A DNA stretch of 64,000 nt from Madurella fahalii (Eukaryota; Ascomycota; Sordariomycetes; Sordariales): positions 6,907,001 through 6,971,000 of the forward strand of contig CM056875.1 of the NCBI GenBank assembly GCA_029876055.1, written 5' to 3'. This document shows, in pieces, positions 11,655 to 22,941 of this stretch. Position numbers and translations under genes: made by a program. Position 1 is the stretch's first letter. Each line of letters starts with the position of its first letter. Under the pieces are notes generated by a model. It did no database searches, was not told where the DNA came from, and saw nothing but the letters and a program-made list of their open reading frames with translations.

Positions 11655-12157
11655 GGTTGATACAAATGAGCCCTCAAATCAGTCAAGCGCTGACACTCTT
11701 ATAACGTGATTAGGGTTGAAGTACAGGTTGATTCGGTTTGATTCACCGCGTTTTGGTAGCCTATGGTAAACTTCAGAGCGTTGGTATTTCATGTCGGCTT
11801 GCCTCCCTTATCTGTCAATCCTCATTTCCATTTGCGTCTGCCTTTTGAAGAAGCCGGCGAGGGCGATCCAGTTCAGATGCAATGTGGCGAGACCCATTAA
11901 CAGACCCCTTCGTGGTCTTAATGCAGTTAGTAAACTGAATTGTTGGAAGTCCGAAGAACTACTTTACTGCTGTAGGAAATGAAAGACTAGCCTAAATACA
12001 TACATGAAATGATCTGCAGAGCTAGCTGTCTTTGTCGCAGAGCTCCGCAAGCACTCTCCACTGTGTTGGCTCAAGCTCAAGTATGAATTCATGAGGTGTA
12101 GTTACTTAAACCGATTAAAATGCGAAACCCCTCAGTTCCATATTACATCTCTCCTGC
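11655..12157. other. Convergent intergenic region
   Basis: Lies between the 3' ends of the ankyrin gene and the amine oxidase gene. Holds copy 2 of the 75-bp degenerate repeat (11942-12016); nothing else seen. Confidence 0.5.
11942..12016 (+). repeat. Degenerate dispersed repeat, copy 2
   Basis: Partner of 1293-1367 in the same orientation (TTTACTG..GTAGGAAA..GACT..TAAATA..GAAA..TGATCTG). Too short and diverged to classify. Confidence 0.5.
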
Positions 12158-13847
12158 CTACGTAGCGTGTTCAGGCTTTTCTGCGCTATAAAGGCCCGCA
12201 ATCTTCTTCCCAACCGACTCGCCGCTTAGATATGCCCCAGCAACAGTACCACACTCCTCAAACGGCGCGGCATGCTCGCCGCAAAACCAAAGCCGCCGAT
12301 CCGGACATCCCTCCCGGAAAGCTAAGACGTCTCGGTCAGCTGCTTCGGCGCCGACCTGGAAGTTGCAGTAGCTCCCGTAGCCATTCAGCTCGTCCTTGAG
12401 CCACTCAGTCGCTAAGATGGCTTTTGGTGTACAGCTGGCATCGCCGGCGAGATACCCCGGTAGACGGGAGTAGTAAGGGCGGAAGAAGGCGTCAAGGAGC
12501 CGGAATCGCTCCTCTCTCGGCTTGCCGTAAACCATGTTGACAACATAGCGTGAGCAGTCCCCGTACAGATAGAAAAGGATAGTGGGGTGGTTGTTGGGGG
12601 CTTTGAAGGTGGATAGGTCCCAGGCCTCCTGTGGCCACCCCTCGGGGTTAGTACCGGGAGTGTAGGCTGGAGTAAGCCAATTGATGTAACAGGGGAATGT
12701 ATTGGCGGCGGGATCATTGTTCCAGAAGACGGCTGGAAAGGTGATGAATACCTTTTCGAGCTGCGACAGCGAAAGACTGTCGACTGCCGAAGAGAGCCGA
12801 CCGGGTAGGGAGGGGGAGAAGACCTCGAGATGGTGGTGCTTCAGCCAGCCGAGGGGCGTTGTCATGACAACCTCATCGAATGTGAATGTTTCGCCGGCTT
12901 TGGTCCCAATAACGACTTTTTGGCCAGGGGCCCTTAGTTCGTGAGTTTTGACAGAAGTGACGAGGGTGCCGAGACGGATGGTCGCGCCCTCGAGGGCAGG
13001 TTTGGCAGCTCGTTGGAGGATGGCCGAGTAGGTAGACTCGACAAACATCTCTTCTGTTACCTTGTATGTCAAGATCGTATATCCCAAAAGGTGATGATAG
13101 ATATGCATACCTCCGCCGCAGCACTCTTCCATCCATGCAAATCTCAGACTCTGCTTCCAGATGGGCACGCCCACGTATGCCCCGAACATCTCGCTCATCT
13201 GCATCAAGAGGCCGCGTTCCTTCTCGTCAGGCATCATTTCCGTGGCTTTCCGTTCCACAAAGTCGTAAAGCGAGTCTCGGCTGGGGATATCTTCTCCCTT
13301 GTTCTTAACGTGGGCTTCCTCGCTAAACTTGAAGGCCAGCTCAATTATTTCCCATATTAAGGTGGAGAGCTTGTCCGTCAAGTCATCAGAGAGCGGGTTT
13401 CCGGACGAGTCATAGATGAGTTGCTTGTTGTTCCAGTAATGCAGCGGAGTGTCGGTGTCAGAGGCGAGGGCATAGATAGGATGCGGTTCGTCAGAGTCGG
13501 TCCACGCGTGGATCCAATTCGGACCTCTGAGTTAAGATCAGTATTTGGGAGTATTCAGTCGCCCTTCAGATATCTCACATATCAACAGCGTAACCAAGCT
13601 CCTCGGACTGACAGATCTAGATCGCACGCTCAGCAAATATAAACTGGAGGGCCTTAGGAGTTCAGGGTGAGCGAACTCTACCACCAATCCTTTCCCGCGC
13701 CTCTAGGATGGTTACCTGGAAACCGCGAGATAGGAGGATGTCGGCACATCGAAGGCCTGATATTCCTGCACCGACAATGCAGACATGTCGCTTAGGGATA
13801 TGATTCTCCATTGATAGGCAACGGATGCCGCTTGGAAAGGAAGCCAT
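12158..13847 (-). CDS. Flavin-containing amine oxidase
   Basis: Exons 13677..13847, 13579..13616 and 12158..13526 (525 aa). The small middle exon is fixed by the family motif: RIGGR | ICQSEELGYAVDI | GPNWIHAW, where the first intron uses donor GTTCGC and the second GTGAGA..AACTCAG. Residues 22-50 are the FAD Rossmann segment (VCIVGAGISGLRCAD, then TILEARERIGGR). The C-terminal FAD motif LWFCGEHAAP..GTVAGAYLSGE is intact. It should oxidise a primary or secondary amine, for example a polyamine, with release of an aldehyde and H2O2; the substrate cannot be read from the sequence. The ATG at 13847 is chosen as the first in frame; the one at 13811 (MENHIPKRH) is an alternative. No signal peptide or peroxisomal C-terminus is evident (ends PEHAT). 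Confidence 0.85.
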
Positions 13848-14913
13848 GCGAAGAGCACAATGTCCCGTGGAGTCCAGGAGCGCCAAACTGAGTTTGCGGT
13901 GGCGCAGCTTTCAGATGGTCTCGGCAAGGCGGTGAAGAACCTGGAGTTACCGGCTCTACTCGTGTTTGTCGGATTTTGGTTCTTTCGTTCAAAAACTGGG
14001 GTAATGGGAACGTTTTGAAAAAATGAGATGGGTCTTGCTCTGTTTTATGCCGCTATTTCAGCCATGCCCTAAAGTCGCTCATAGATGTAATACGGAGGGG
14101 GGTCCAAAAATGCCTGTGGCTCTCACACGCATATTGGGCGGAAATTAACAGAACACGATTGGTTCCCCAAGCCGTGTTAAACGAAGGCACTCCACAAGGC
14201 GGTGTTGTAGCTACATAGGTACCTAAAAATCTCTGTAGCATCGCATAGGGATTGGAGGCTTCTTTGTACTTTAGGGTCCAAAAAGTCTTGCGCCACTGCC
14301 TCACCACTTTGATCCAATCCACTTCCGCCGCCACTTACACATCTCGACTTCGGAATTTGACCGCTTTTTCGTAGTAGTCAGGATGTTCGGAATATCGAAG
14401 CCCTTTCTAAAAGAGGTTACAGAAGCCAAAGGTCCTTCATTCACGGCCTCCACGTTGCTAGGCTTACTAGGGGTTCAATTTCAGCCCAAACTACCTTAGG
14501 TTCCACTGCTCCACCGTTAACTGAGCTATCCAACTAGGTAGTCATCCACAACCTCGTCTACAGAGCCGAATCGCCTTTCTAATCGAAGCGCAGCTCAGGA
14601 AGACTACCCAAATTAGACGAGTGAGCCGTACAGCACCTTCTACATTAAGTAAATTTCGAGCGAAAAGATACTCTTATACGGTAGCGCTTACCACACTTTC
14701 AAATCTGGCCAAGGTAACTTAGCAACCGTTCTACCGTCTAGGTCGTTCTTAGAGCTAGTAGTAAAGCAGGCCGTCGGGCTCGCAAGAAGCTGCAGATCAA
14801 CCAACTAACAAAATAAAGTGCCTATCTATTTACAAACGTAATAAATAGACTCTTGTTCAAATTGCACTTTTCTTATCTTTTCCTTCATTATTTCCTTTTA
14901 TATCATTCCTGTT
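13848..14913. other. Gene-free region between amine oxidase and LTR
   Basis: No supported gene. AT content rises toward the LTR. A 93-codon minus frame at 14053-14334 has no domain features. A stretch at 14495-14540 resembles a tRNA D-arm on the minus strand, but the T-arm is missing. Confidence 0.5.
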
Positions 14914-15532
14914 TGTTACGGGGTTTCCGTCATGGCCCCGTAACTGGTGACCTCAAGGGCGTCAGCCTTGACGTTGAGGTAGGCACTTCATGAACACTGG
15001 CATGATCTATGACAAAGTAAGATATGATGATGGTTGATTGAAATGAAGGTCCTCTGAGGACAAATCTGAGGGGTCTTTATAGACGTATGTGATGGCCCCT
15101 GGGCCGTCATCCCTGACGGGATGTTGTGAGGACCGGCTGAGCGGGGCCAGCGTGAGGCGCGGTCCGGAAGCCTCGGAGCCGCAGCGTAAGCGAGCCTCAG
15201 AAGCAACAACGGCACTAAGCTGGAATGGCATAAATAGCGCGTCAGATGAGCGTCGAAGGAGCGCACCAGCAAGGAGGACGACAAAGCAGCAGAGCGGGGA
15301 AGTAAGCCCTAGCGATACTGTCACAGGCATAAGAAGGAGGGCGGGAGACAGAGCTTAGGAGAGAGGCAGAGTTCAATGAGACCACCACTCAACCCCTAAC
15401 GAGCACTCTGCTCCTACGTTGCGCGTGCACTGCTTGTACCCAGACACTCTGGTCTTACTACCCTTGGATCCTTGATCCTCACAGATGTGGGCCCAGATAC
15501 TGCTGAGCAATGCTGGCCTCCGCCACGTAACA
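14914..15532 (+). mobile_element. Long terminal repeat (Ty3/gypsy-like), solo or truncated element
   Basis: The segment begins TGTTACG and ends CGTAACA, a perfect 7-bp inverted pair with the TG..CA ends of an LTR. A second palindrome near the left end (GTTACGGGG..CCCCGTAAC) is common in fungal gypsy LTRs. It is followed at once by CTTTTGGTATTCATTACC, resembling the usual primer-binding-site region. No second LTR and no gag/pol frames are visible, so the element is a remnant; the internal part may have been lost or disrupted by the adjacent transposase relic. Confidence 0.55.
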
Positions 15533-15789
15533 CTTTTGGTATTCATTACCATTGACACATACACGTAGCAATTCTTCCATCTCTTTAGGAGAGTGGTTGC
15601 GAGTAATTGTCATATCAACGACCTCGGACTCCTTACCTTATAAAATGCGGAGTCAAAAGTCTGAGCACAAAGACCCCGCACCCAACCTCCTACATTTTGA
15701 CCACCTCGATACATCTGGCCATATCTTCGTACAGGCTAATCTAGGTAGAAATATGATAGTATTAAATGAAAGCTCTGGTATTAAAGGTT

Positions 15790-16930
15790 AATATTTTGTA
15801 TACCAACCCCTAGACTTTTTAACAGCACGCAAGCGCCAGGGCATAGTATCTATAAGCCTGTCAATCCAGGCCTGGTCGATGGCCCACCACGCCACTCACA
15901 AACACCTCGTGAATTCTTCGATATTCAACTCGTTTTTTTTTAGTTCCCATATATCAGGGAACATCCTCCTCATATTTCGCTTTAGAGCTGCCTATATGTG
16001 TTCAATCGGATTTAAATCCGGGCTGTGTGCGGGCTATTCAATCTACGAAATCCCTCGCGCTTGGAGCTACTCTTCCGTTGACTTAGAGACGTGAATCTTT
16101 GCGTTATCTTGTTGGAAGTGCCGGGTCTTATCGTAATGGGGTAGAAGACCTTCCTAGAGTGCTTTTTAATATGACTTTGCTGTGTAACCTTGCTGTTTTG
16201 CACTCTCGTCTCTTTCTATAATGATGAGCTCGCTCCTCTCCCCCTTCCAGATCATTCCCCAGACCATAATCGAGATATTGGCCTTTATATGGTCCCGTAG
16301 GTTAACAAACTACTTGTCCTACTTCTCAGAAGGGAAACGGAATACCCAGGTAGTGGGATTCGAGGTGTTATTTTGGCAGGAAGATTCATCTGAGAATATA
16401 GTTTAAAACAGTTAGTGATACTCAAAACCAGAGGTTAACTTCGTGTTACAAACCCGTAAGAACTCATCAATATTTTCAAGCCAATCGCATGCAAAATCGT
16501 ACCTATCCTTTGCCACTTCCTTTGTCAATGGAATGCGTTTCATTGCTTTCCATTTATGTAAGTTGTGGGTACGTAGGCATCGCTTGATGGTTGACGGTGA
16601 CACTTTCTTGCCTACCTCAGATATGAGGGCTTTTTTTGTGATTCGGCGGTTCCTTTTTACAAGCGACACGATATATCGCTTCTCCCGTCGTGTAAGAGCC
16701 TCTGGTCGGCCTTTTCTAACGTTGGAATCGAAGGTGCGTTGATCTTTCCAAAGTTGAATCGCCTTGCGTACTGCCCCGCGGGAAACGTCGAAAAGGTCGA
16801 CAACCTGCTGTTGCGTTCGGCCGATCGCAATTAGCGTGCAAATGGCTGCACGCAAACCTGGCGATAGCTCCTCGTTAGAGGCCCTTCCAGCCTTCAAATC
16901 CCTTGCAAAATCAGCCAGATTGATAGCCAT
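15790..16930 (-). pseudogene. Broken Tc1/mariner-family DDE transposase
   Basis: The intact N-terminal frame starts at ATG 16930 (MAINLADFARDLKAG) and runs to a stop at 16412. It has the paired helix-turn-helix DNA-binding region (TQQQVVDLFDVSRGAV..KGRPEALTRREKR..TKKALISEVGK). Beyond it the minus strand still reads IFSDES (first catalytic Asp), VWGMIW, QQDNAKIH (second Asp), SPDLNPIEH (third acidic residue) and a C-terminal WYTKY, but across several stop codons (TAA, TAG, TGA) and at least one frame change. The catalytic half cannot be made, so the copy is dead. Many stops fit CAG/CGA/TGG turned into TAG/TGA, in line with RIP. I could not find both terminal inverted repeats. Confidence 0.8.
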
Positions 16931-17162
16931 TTGCACAAGTTGTGGTGGTTGGAATATAACAGGTTGTGGGAAAAACGCGGTCGCAGTCGCGTTTTCGCGT
17001 TTAATTGAGTGGGGTGTCCCCTCAGACGCTAAACTCTTGAGCACGCATGTCAAGTAATTAAATCAAACCCCCGACAATCCTACATCTCGTTGACATCGGC
17101 CATTCCCCCCCAGCAACCCGCATCTCAAAAAAGGAGGAAAAAAAAAAAAAAATCTCAACAAC

Positions 17163-17564
17163 ATGCCATTCGATACCTTTCGCGCGCGACACATTCCGGC
17201 GCTCCTCCTCGCCTCGACCACAACCCTAGGCGGGTTCTGGCCCTGGGTGGACCCGCGCTCCGCCATCCTGGCATTCGGGTTCCCCGGGCGCATCGCCGAC
17301 GCGCCGGCAGCGCACCCCGTCATGGTGCAGGGCCAGTCGCGCAGCACCATCCTCGGGCTGTTCTTCTGGGTGTTGTACTTCCGCCGGCGCTACGTCGAGA
17401 TGGACGCGCTGATGGCCGTCATGGGGTTCTGGGGTGGTGTGGTCGATGCGTATTTGGTGTGGAGGACGGGAAGTGCGAGGAAGGCAGTCATGAGGCTGGT
17501 TACGCTATGGGGGTTTGCAGCGCTGGGGTTGGCGGGGGTGACGGCGGGCCTCGGGGGGGTGTGA
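17163..17564 (+). CDS. Small DUF4267-like membrane protein
   Basis: Single exon, 133 aa. The protein has about four hydrophobic segments: residues 11-26, 58-70, 78-92 and 112-130. It shows the DUF4267 pattern of FGFPGR near residue 38 followed by an RS..ILGLFFWVLYF helix and a later Asp in GGVVDAYLVW. This family is small, fungal and bacterial, and functionally uncharacterised. The ATG is preceded by a short A-rich leader. Codon use is very GC-rich, unlike the RIP-affected sequence to its left. Confidence 0.68.
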   Translation: MPFDTFRARHIPALLLASTTTLGGFWPWVDPRSAILAFGFPGRIADAPAAHPVMVQGQSRSTILGLFFWVLYFRRRYVEMDALMAVMGFWGGVVDAYLVWRTGSARKAVMRLVTLWGFAALGLAGVTAGLGGV

Positions 17565-17885
17565 TAAGAGGGTGTGATGGGGGGAGAGTTGGTAGTGGGC
17601 TTTGGACATTTTAGCTTGGCCGGCGGTAATCCCGAAGCTCAAGACATCCCCTAGCCATGGGTTGGTTGGTTGAAAAGAACTGCTTTACGGAAGTGGTGAA
17701 TTGATGGTTGTATACAGGCTGCCCGCTGATGCTGCTTCCTCAGCGGAGATGCATAGTCGATGGCTCAGGTGAAGGAATTCGGATTTACTAGATATGTCCC
17801 TCACCTTCCAAATCACCTGGGGGTCTGAGTTCCCTCTGTTGAGAGCACGGCTGTCCGTTATCTCGTCTGAATTATTCTTACCGTC
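17565..17885. other. Convergent intergenic region
   Basis: 3' flanks of the DUF4267-like and MFS genes. Nothing else seen. Confidence 0.4.
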
Positions 17886-19563
17886 TCAATCCCGTTTCAA
17901 CCCCACCCTCTCGACCTTCCTGAGCGACACTAACGCTATCAAGCAGATCAACAGCATCCAGCCAAAGGCTGTCCAAAAGGCAGCCCTGTACCCATCCGCC
18001 AACGCCTGGGGCCCCGTCTTGTCGGCATGGGGCGACCTCTGCGTGAAGCGCTCTGCGACAATACCGATCAGCGCCAAGCCAATCGACGTCCCGAACTGAC
18101 CAGCCGTGTTGAAGACGGCGCCGGCCAGCGCCTGGGTGTCATCCGGGAAGACCTCGCTGACGACGATGAGGCCGATGGAGAAGAGAACGTCGGCCGACAT
18201 CTGTTACCGATCCCTACGATCAGCCTGCGGTTGTTACGGCCGTGCCACGAACGCGAAATCAAATTCTTACCGGCTGGAGGAGCTGCGCGGGAAACGCGGC
18301 GTACCAGTAGGGCCACTCTGGTTGGTTTAGCGCCATCAGCAGAGGCGCCCCGGCGCACAGGAATGACGAAGGAAGCACCAGGTAGATGGGGGAGACCTTG
18401 TGGATGAACAGGCCGGTGGTCAAGACGAGGAGGGTGGCGACCACCATGGCGGGCACCATGCGCAGCGACGACTGGAGAGCGTCCAGGCCCTGGACGTGCT
18501 GGAAGAACAGGGTGCAGAACAGCTCCATGGTCTGCATGACTGCATACGACAGCAGGACCATGAGACACACGCCCACAAACGACGTCTGCTTCCAGAGAGA
18601 ATTCGGGATCAGAACCGGGTAGTGGCGGCGTTCGGCGATGTGCATCCATGCCGCGAACGCGGGCACCAGGGCAACGCTGACGGCCAGCATGGCGATGATG
18701 GAAGGGTTGCGGACCGACGACTCCGAGTTGGACAGCTGCACGAGCGCGTAGGCCAGCAAGGCCAGCGAGGTGGATGCGATCAACGCACCGGGCCAGTCGA
18801 CCTTGGTGCGCAGCGCGCGGAGCGTGACGGGGTCCGCTAGAGCATCAGCTGGGAGGAGATAGAGCCCGGCAACGAAGAGCGCAGTGGTGGCGGCGGCCAG
18901 CGTGTACCAGCCCACGCGCCAGCCAACTGTGTCAATAAAGAGGCCGCCAAACAGCAAGCCGATGAAGTAGCCGAGTATTTGGCCGAGCCCGATGCAGGCG
19001 AAGGCGAGGTTTCGGCGGCGGCCGGACGCGATGGCGCGCGCCAGGATGCCGACCGACGAGGGCAGGCACAGCGCAACGGCGATGCCCTGCATGGCGCGGA
19101 ACATGACGAGCTGGATGTTAGTGCGCGCGAGGCCGCAGCCGAGCACGAAGGCCGACAACAGCAGGTTGCCGACGGCAAACACGCGCTTGCTGCCCACCAC
19201 GTCGGCGAGCACGCCGGCCACGAGCAGACACGCCCCGCTCGTGAGGCCGTACACCGAGAGCGGCCAGTAGCTGGTCTGCGGCGGGATGGACAGATCGGCG
19301 GCCATCCTGGGAATGGACGTCGTGATGAGCCCCGTCGACACGCTCGCCATGGCAATCACCAGCGTCAGCTGGCTCATGATGAGGTTGGCCCGCGGTCCGG
19401 ACACATAGCGGCGGCTGGTCTCTACCGGCTGCGACGGGAGCTGGCCGGGTTCCGTTGGCGGTGTAGGGAGTTGATGGCCGTCGCTTGGTTCTTTATCATT
19501 CGACAGGCTAAAGGGTAAAGGCAAATCATCGAGCTCAATCCGCGTGGCTGTGGTTTGGGACAT
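17886..19563 (-). CDS. MFS drug:H+ antiporter-type transporter (DHA2-like)
   Basis: Exons 18271..19563 and 17886..18200, intron 18201-18270 (GTAAGA..GTAACAG), phase 0; 535 aa. The N-terminal 65 residues are soluble and Pro-rich; about 14 hydrophobic segments follow. Typical DHA2 marks are seen: TGLITTSIPRMAADL in helix 1, LADVVGSKRVF in the 2-3 loop, GLGQILGYFIGLLFGG and DTVGWRVGWY around helices 5-6. It should export small molecules at the plasma or vacuolar membrane using the proton gradient; substrate unknown. The start is the ATG at 19563 (MSQTTATRIEL); no ATG lies upstream in frame. No biosynthetic backbone gene lies next to it. Confidence 0.85.
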
Positions 19564-20063
19564 GATACCTGCCGGTGCCGGTTGAGCCGCGCAATCCTCT
19601 GGGTAGTTTGCGTTCACTTACTGGTATGGAGTGTCTTGGGTGAATATTTTCTATTCTCTCCTCTCTCTCTGAGAGCTGCATTTTATTGCACCGTGTGTGG
19701 CTTCGGTCGGGAAGGATCGGCTGTGTGCGTCATTTCCATGCACCCGGAAGGGCGTAGTCTGGGAAGCTACAAAATTTCCAACACCAAGGCAAGACTTGCG
19801 GCCGGGGTAGGTGGTTGGGTGGGGGCGGGCAATGGCAATAAAAATTCAGATTCAATACGTAAAACAACAACATTTGAACACTTAAGAGCGAAGCGTAGGT
19901 GAAACTACCTTCAAGTCACACAGCATTCAGGTCATCATGTAAAGCCAAGATTCTCCATATGAGCATTGGTAGGGTACCTACCTGATATTACATTAATTAC
20001 ATACTTCATATTTGCTATCTTGGGCGCACCCGCTTCATCATCATCATCTAGTCGCCACCGCAC
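19564..20063. other. Intergenic region
   Basis: Upstream of the MFS gene and downstream of the APH-like gene, both on the minus strand. No gene seen. Confidence 0.45.
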
Positions 20064-21116
20064 TTACCTGAACCCTCTCGGAAGCATGCTGTAAGCTTGG
20101 CCATAATAGCCTTCATCACCACGGCCACGGCCGTTGCATGCCCAGTCCGAATCGCGCCATCGCGAAGCCCCCGACGTCTCGGGCTTGACCTGCTTGTACT
20201 TGTGCAGATTGACAGACTCGCTAGAAAGGTACCTCGCCAGCAAGCTCAGCCAGGCCTTGGCCTGCGGGTCGTCGGGGATGTACATCAGGCGCCCGACGGC
20301 CTCGTACCAGACCCGGCCGTGGGCGGCTTGCGGGATGTCGCCGCGGTCGCGCTGGATCTCGGACAGGATGTACTTCCACTCGCCGTCGTCCTTGTTGCAC
20401 CCGTGGGTGATGCGGGCGTACTGGAACCAGTGCGGCCAGAAGCCGGCGCTCTCCCAGTCGATGATGGCCGTGACCCTGCCCCGTTGCGGGTCGACCATGA
20501 CGTTGCCGACGTACAGGTCCCCGTGGGTGAAGACAAACTTGCCCTTCGACGGCGGCATGGTGAGGTACGCCCGGCGGATGAGGTCCCCGGACACGCCAGC
20601 TCTCCGGAGACCCGGGAGGAATTCGTAATTGAAGATATCCTCGTCGTTGTCCCAAATGCCGAGGTGCCCGTGCACCGGCTTCGGGACGAAGACGTTGTGG
20701 AAGAGCTTCTGGCCCGAGATGGACTGCATCTTGCGGCTGGTGAATTGGCTGAGCCGAGCCATGTACTTGGCAACTTGCTCGGCGATGTTGATCTTGTCTC
20801 GCATCGACAGCTTGCGCCAACAGTCAGTGAGCGGTTCGCCCTTGATGCGGCCTTCGAGAATGTGGTGCCATTTCCCATCCTCCGACAACCATTCGGCGTA
20901 AACAAACGGGACAGGGACCGATGTGTTATCCGAGACAAAATTGTGTGTAGCCACCTCCGAGTTGATCCCGTATCTGGTCTTCTTGATAATGTAGTCCTCG
21001 CCGACTGTGTAGACCTTTCTGTCGCCAGCCTGATAGATGAGAACACAGTTCCTCATGTCAAAGCCCTTCGGGGGCTTCCTTGGGAGCTCTGTCGGCCGGT
21101 AACGTGAAGACGGCAT
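20064..21116 (-). CDS. APH-family (aminoglycoside/choline kinase-like) phosphotransferase
   Basis: Single exon, 350 aa, with ATG at 21116 (MPSSRYRPTEL). Kinase-fold marks: Lys45/46 in DYIIKKTRYG and Glu54 of helix C, catalytic loop FTHGDLYVGNVMVD (Asp200, Asn205) and metal-binding IIDWESAG (Asp220), then WPHWFQYARI. This is the fungal APH group near fructosamine and choline kinases. The catalytic residues are complete, so it should be an active phosphotransferase; the substrate is unknown and antibiotic resistance should not be assumed. The C-terminal 40 residues are Gly/Arg-rich and probably disordered. Confidence 0.85.
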   Translation of the reverse strand: MPSSRYRPTELPRKPPKGFDMRNCVLIYQAGDRKVYTVGEDYIIKKTRYGINSEVATHNFVSDNTSVPVPFVYAEWLSEDGKWHHILEGRIKGEPLTDCWRKLSMRDKINIAEQVAKYMARLSQFTSRKMQSISGQKLFHNVFVPKPVHGHLGIWDNDEDIFNYEFLPGLRRAGVSGDLIRRAYLTMPPSKGKFVFTHGDLYVGNVMVDPQRGRVTAIIDWESAGFWPHWFQYARITHGCNKDDGEWKYILSEIQRDRGDIPQAAHGRVWYEAVGRLMYIPDDPQAKAWLSLLARYLSSESVNLHKYKQVKPETSGASRWRDSDWACNGRGRGDEGYYGQAYSMLPRGFR

Positions 21117-22274
21117 GGTTGCAAGTGGAGGTGTGTGTTTCTCAATGCCAAGTGCTGGAGAAGTAGACACCGACGCGGATAAGGAACCACTAGGACGATT
21201 ATTTGGGTTTGAGACATGTTTTTTATATTTCTTGGAGCATCAGGGTGTATGAGGGCGAGAAGAGCCCAGGGGGAACTTGAATTGTGTTCTCGAGCGCCTG
21301 TTCAACCAACATAACACTTGAAGCTTCTTTGATGACTCTGCACCCCCACTCAGGTCCTGTGTGAGACAATAACCTTGACATGACAACAAAGACATGGTGC
21401 TCGCTAGTTGAAGAAGCAACGTATTAGCCTCACAGGTCCTCGCCGTGTAGCGATTGTCATAGTTCGTCTTCTTACTCGTTCGCCGTCATTCACTCTTCTC
21501 TGTAGGACGGCGTTGGGATTCCCCAGGGATCGAGACCGTGGCAATTGGTGCCGAAGGCAAAGTTCGGGGTGAAAGGGGAGAATGGGGGAGCCGGACGGCC
21601 GAAGCGGAGAAGGCCATGGAATAGGGACGTCTGGTCCAGGAGAAACCGGAGAAATCGGGCATTTCGTTGCTGCGTCCAAGGCCGTCTCTCGCTTCGCTAG
21701 CATTCCCACGAGACTGAGGGAGTACTGAAGGGGAAGACACGGAAGGTTCTGGCATGACTTGGTCGTGGATGGCGCTAGACTCTGCCCAGCATGTTGCCAT
21801 CCGACGAGGAGAAGGATGAGAGATGGTCTTAGAGCACGAAGGCGCCATTCTAATAGGTATCTGGAGGGTACTGAAAACTGGTCGAACAAGAGACGAGGAA
21901 TTGAAGACGGTGAAGTGGTTCTGGACGAGACTGAGTTTTGTAGCAAGCCCGGCCCTCCAGACCGCGCTTCAACAATTTCGCAGGAGCTGAGGCTTCGGAT
22001 AAGTGCGTCGGGACGGCTAGCTGCCCCTTGCGACAGGGCGGGCTCTGTTTGTCGCTTCGCCCTGAGACATTCTTTTTTCCTCTGCGCTGCATTTCGCGCT
22101 TTTGCAATAAGTCTCTTTGTTTAAGGGCGGCTAATCACTAAATGCGCGTAGTGTAATCTGACAAAAATTTCAGAGGTCGGCGGAGCAGAATCGCTGTCGT
22201 TGGCTTCAATCACCCGCTTTTGCCTACCGCATTCATCGAACGCCATCATTCGATCACATCTCAACTCTTCTCCT
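21117..22274. other. Intergenic region
   Basis: Several overlapping open frames on both strands, the longest 180 codons at 21404-21946 (minus). Composition is Ser/Pro/Arg-rich in all frames with no domain motif, so none is called. Confidence 0.4.
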
Positions 22275-22941
22275 TCATTCCTTGATTTCCTGTTTGTGAA
22301 ACACGCCTGCTGAAACATTAGAGCCGCGGCCTGTCGCAGTCTCGGGTGGTCACGATTGGGTGCTTCTGAGTCACTATACCTTGAATCTCCGGCATCCAGT
22401 CCGGCCGGCTCTTGCAAAAGAACTCGCCTTTGGGCGGAATCTTTTCGGGCTCATCCAACGACCCCCACATGACGTAGCGGAACTTATCAGCGGCAGCGTC
22501 CTGCGTCGTCAATGAGCATCGAGATCTCGCAACCTCGCAGGGTCAACGGCAAAGCGCCACCGCACATACCCCGTACTCGCAAATAAAGGCACCACAATTG
22601 TCGCAAAACTCCCTGGTCACCCCATTCTCCTGTTTGTACTTTTTGGGGCTGCCGCTCTCATACCGAAAGGCTTGGAGAGGGACCTTGGCGGTGAGGCCGT
22701 AGTTTGTGCCGAACGCGCGACGGCAGCTGTGGCAGTGGCACAGCGTTGTGCGAGCGTCCTCCGGCGACTCCAGGTCCAGCGAGTACTGTAGTTTTTTGCA
22801 CACGCAGCGGCCTTGCATGTGAAGAGACATGATGGTGGCTGGTTGGCGTTGTAAATGATGGATGGCAATGGCGGCAAGTTGGGTTCGCTTGGCGGAACTG
22901 ATGAAGAGCGCAGTGCGTGGTGCTAGCCTCGGAAGGAGCAT
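22275..22941 (-). CDS. GFA/CENP-V family zinc-binding protein
   Basis: Exons 22570..22941, 22380..22500 and 22275..22309 (175 aa). Introns are GTATGT..GCAG and GTATAG..TTTCAG; the last is recognised because it gives MPEIQ | AGVFHKQEIKE, the usual end of the family. Zinc ligands are present: GRCVCKK, CHCHSC and FCDNCGAF. The body has KFRYVMWGSLDEPE and PPKGEFFCKSRPDWMPE. Relatives include glutathione-dependent formaldehyde-activating enzymes, but most fungal members have no proven reaction. The first 37 residues (MLLPRLAPRTALF..) are Arg-rich without acids before the domain and could be a mitochondrial presequence; starting at ATG 22830 (MSLHMQGRCVC) would give a cytosolic form. Confidence 0.82.

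Noticed and set aside
14495..14545. tRNA D-arm-like sequence on the minus strand
   Set aside because: The B-box-like part lies on the opposite strand; no tRNA fold.
20097..21107. 336-codon plus-strand ORF
   Set aside because: Exact antisense of the APH-like gene; open because of GC-rich codon use.
21404..21946. 180-codon minus-strand ORF and a 120-codon alternative
   Set aside because: Low-complexity composition in competing frames and no splice or family support.
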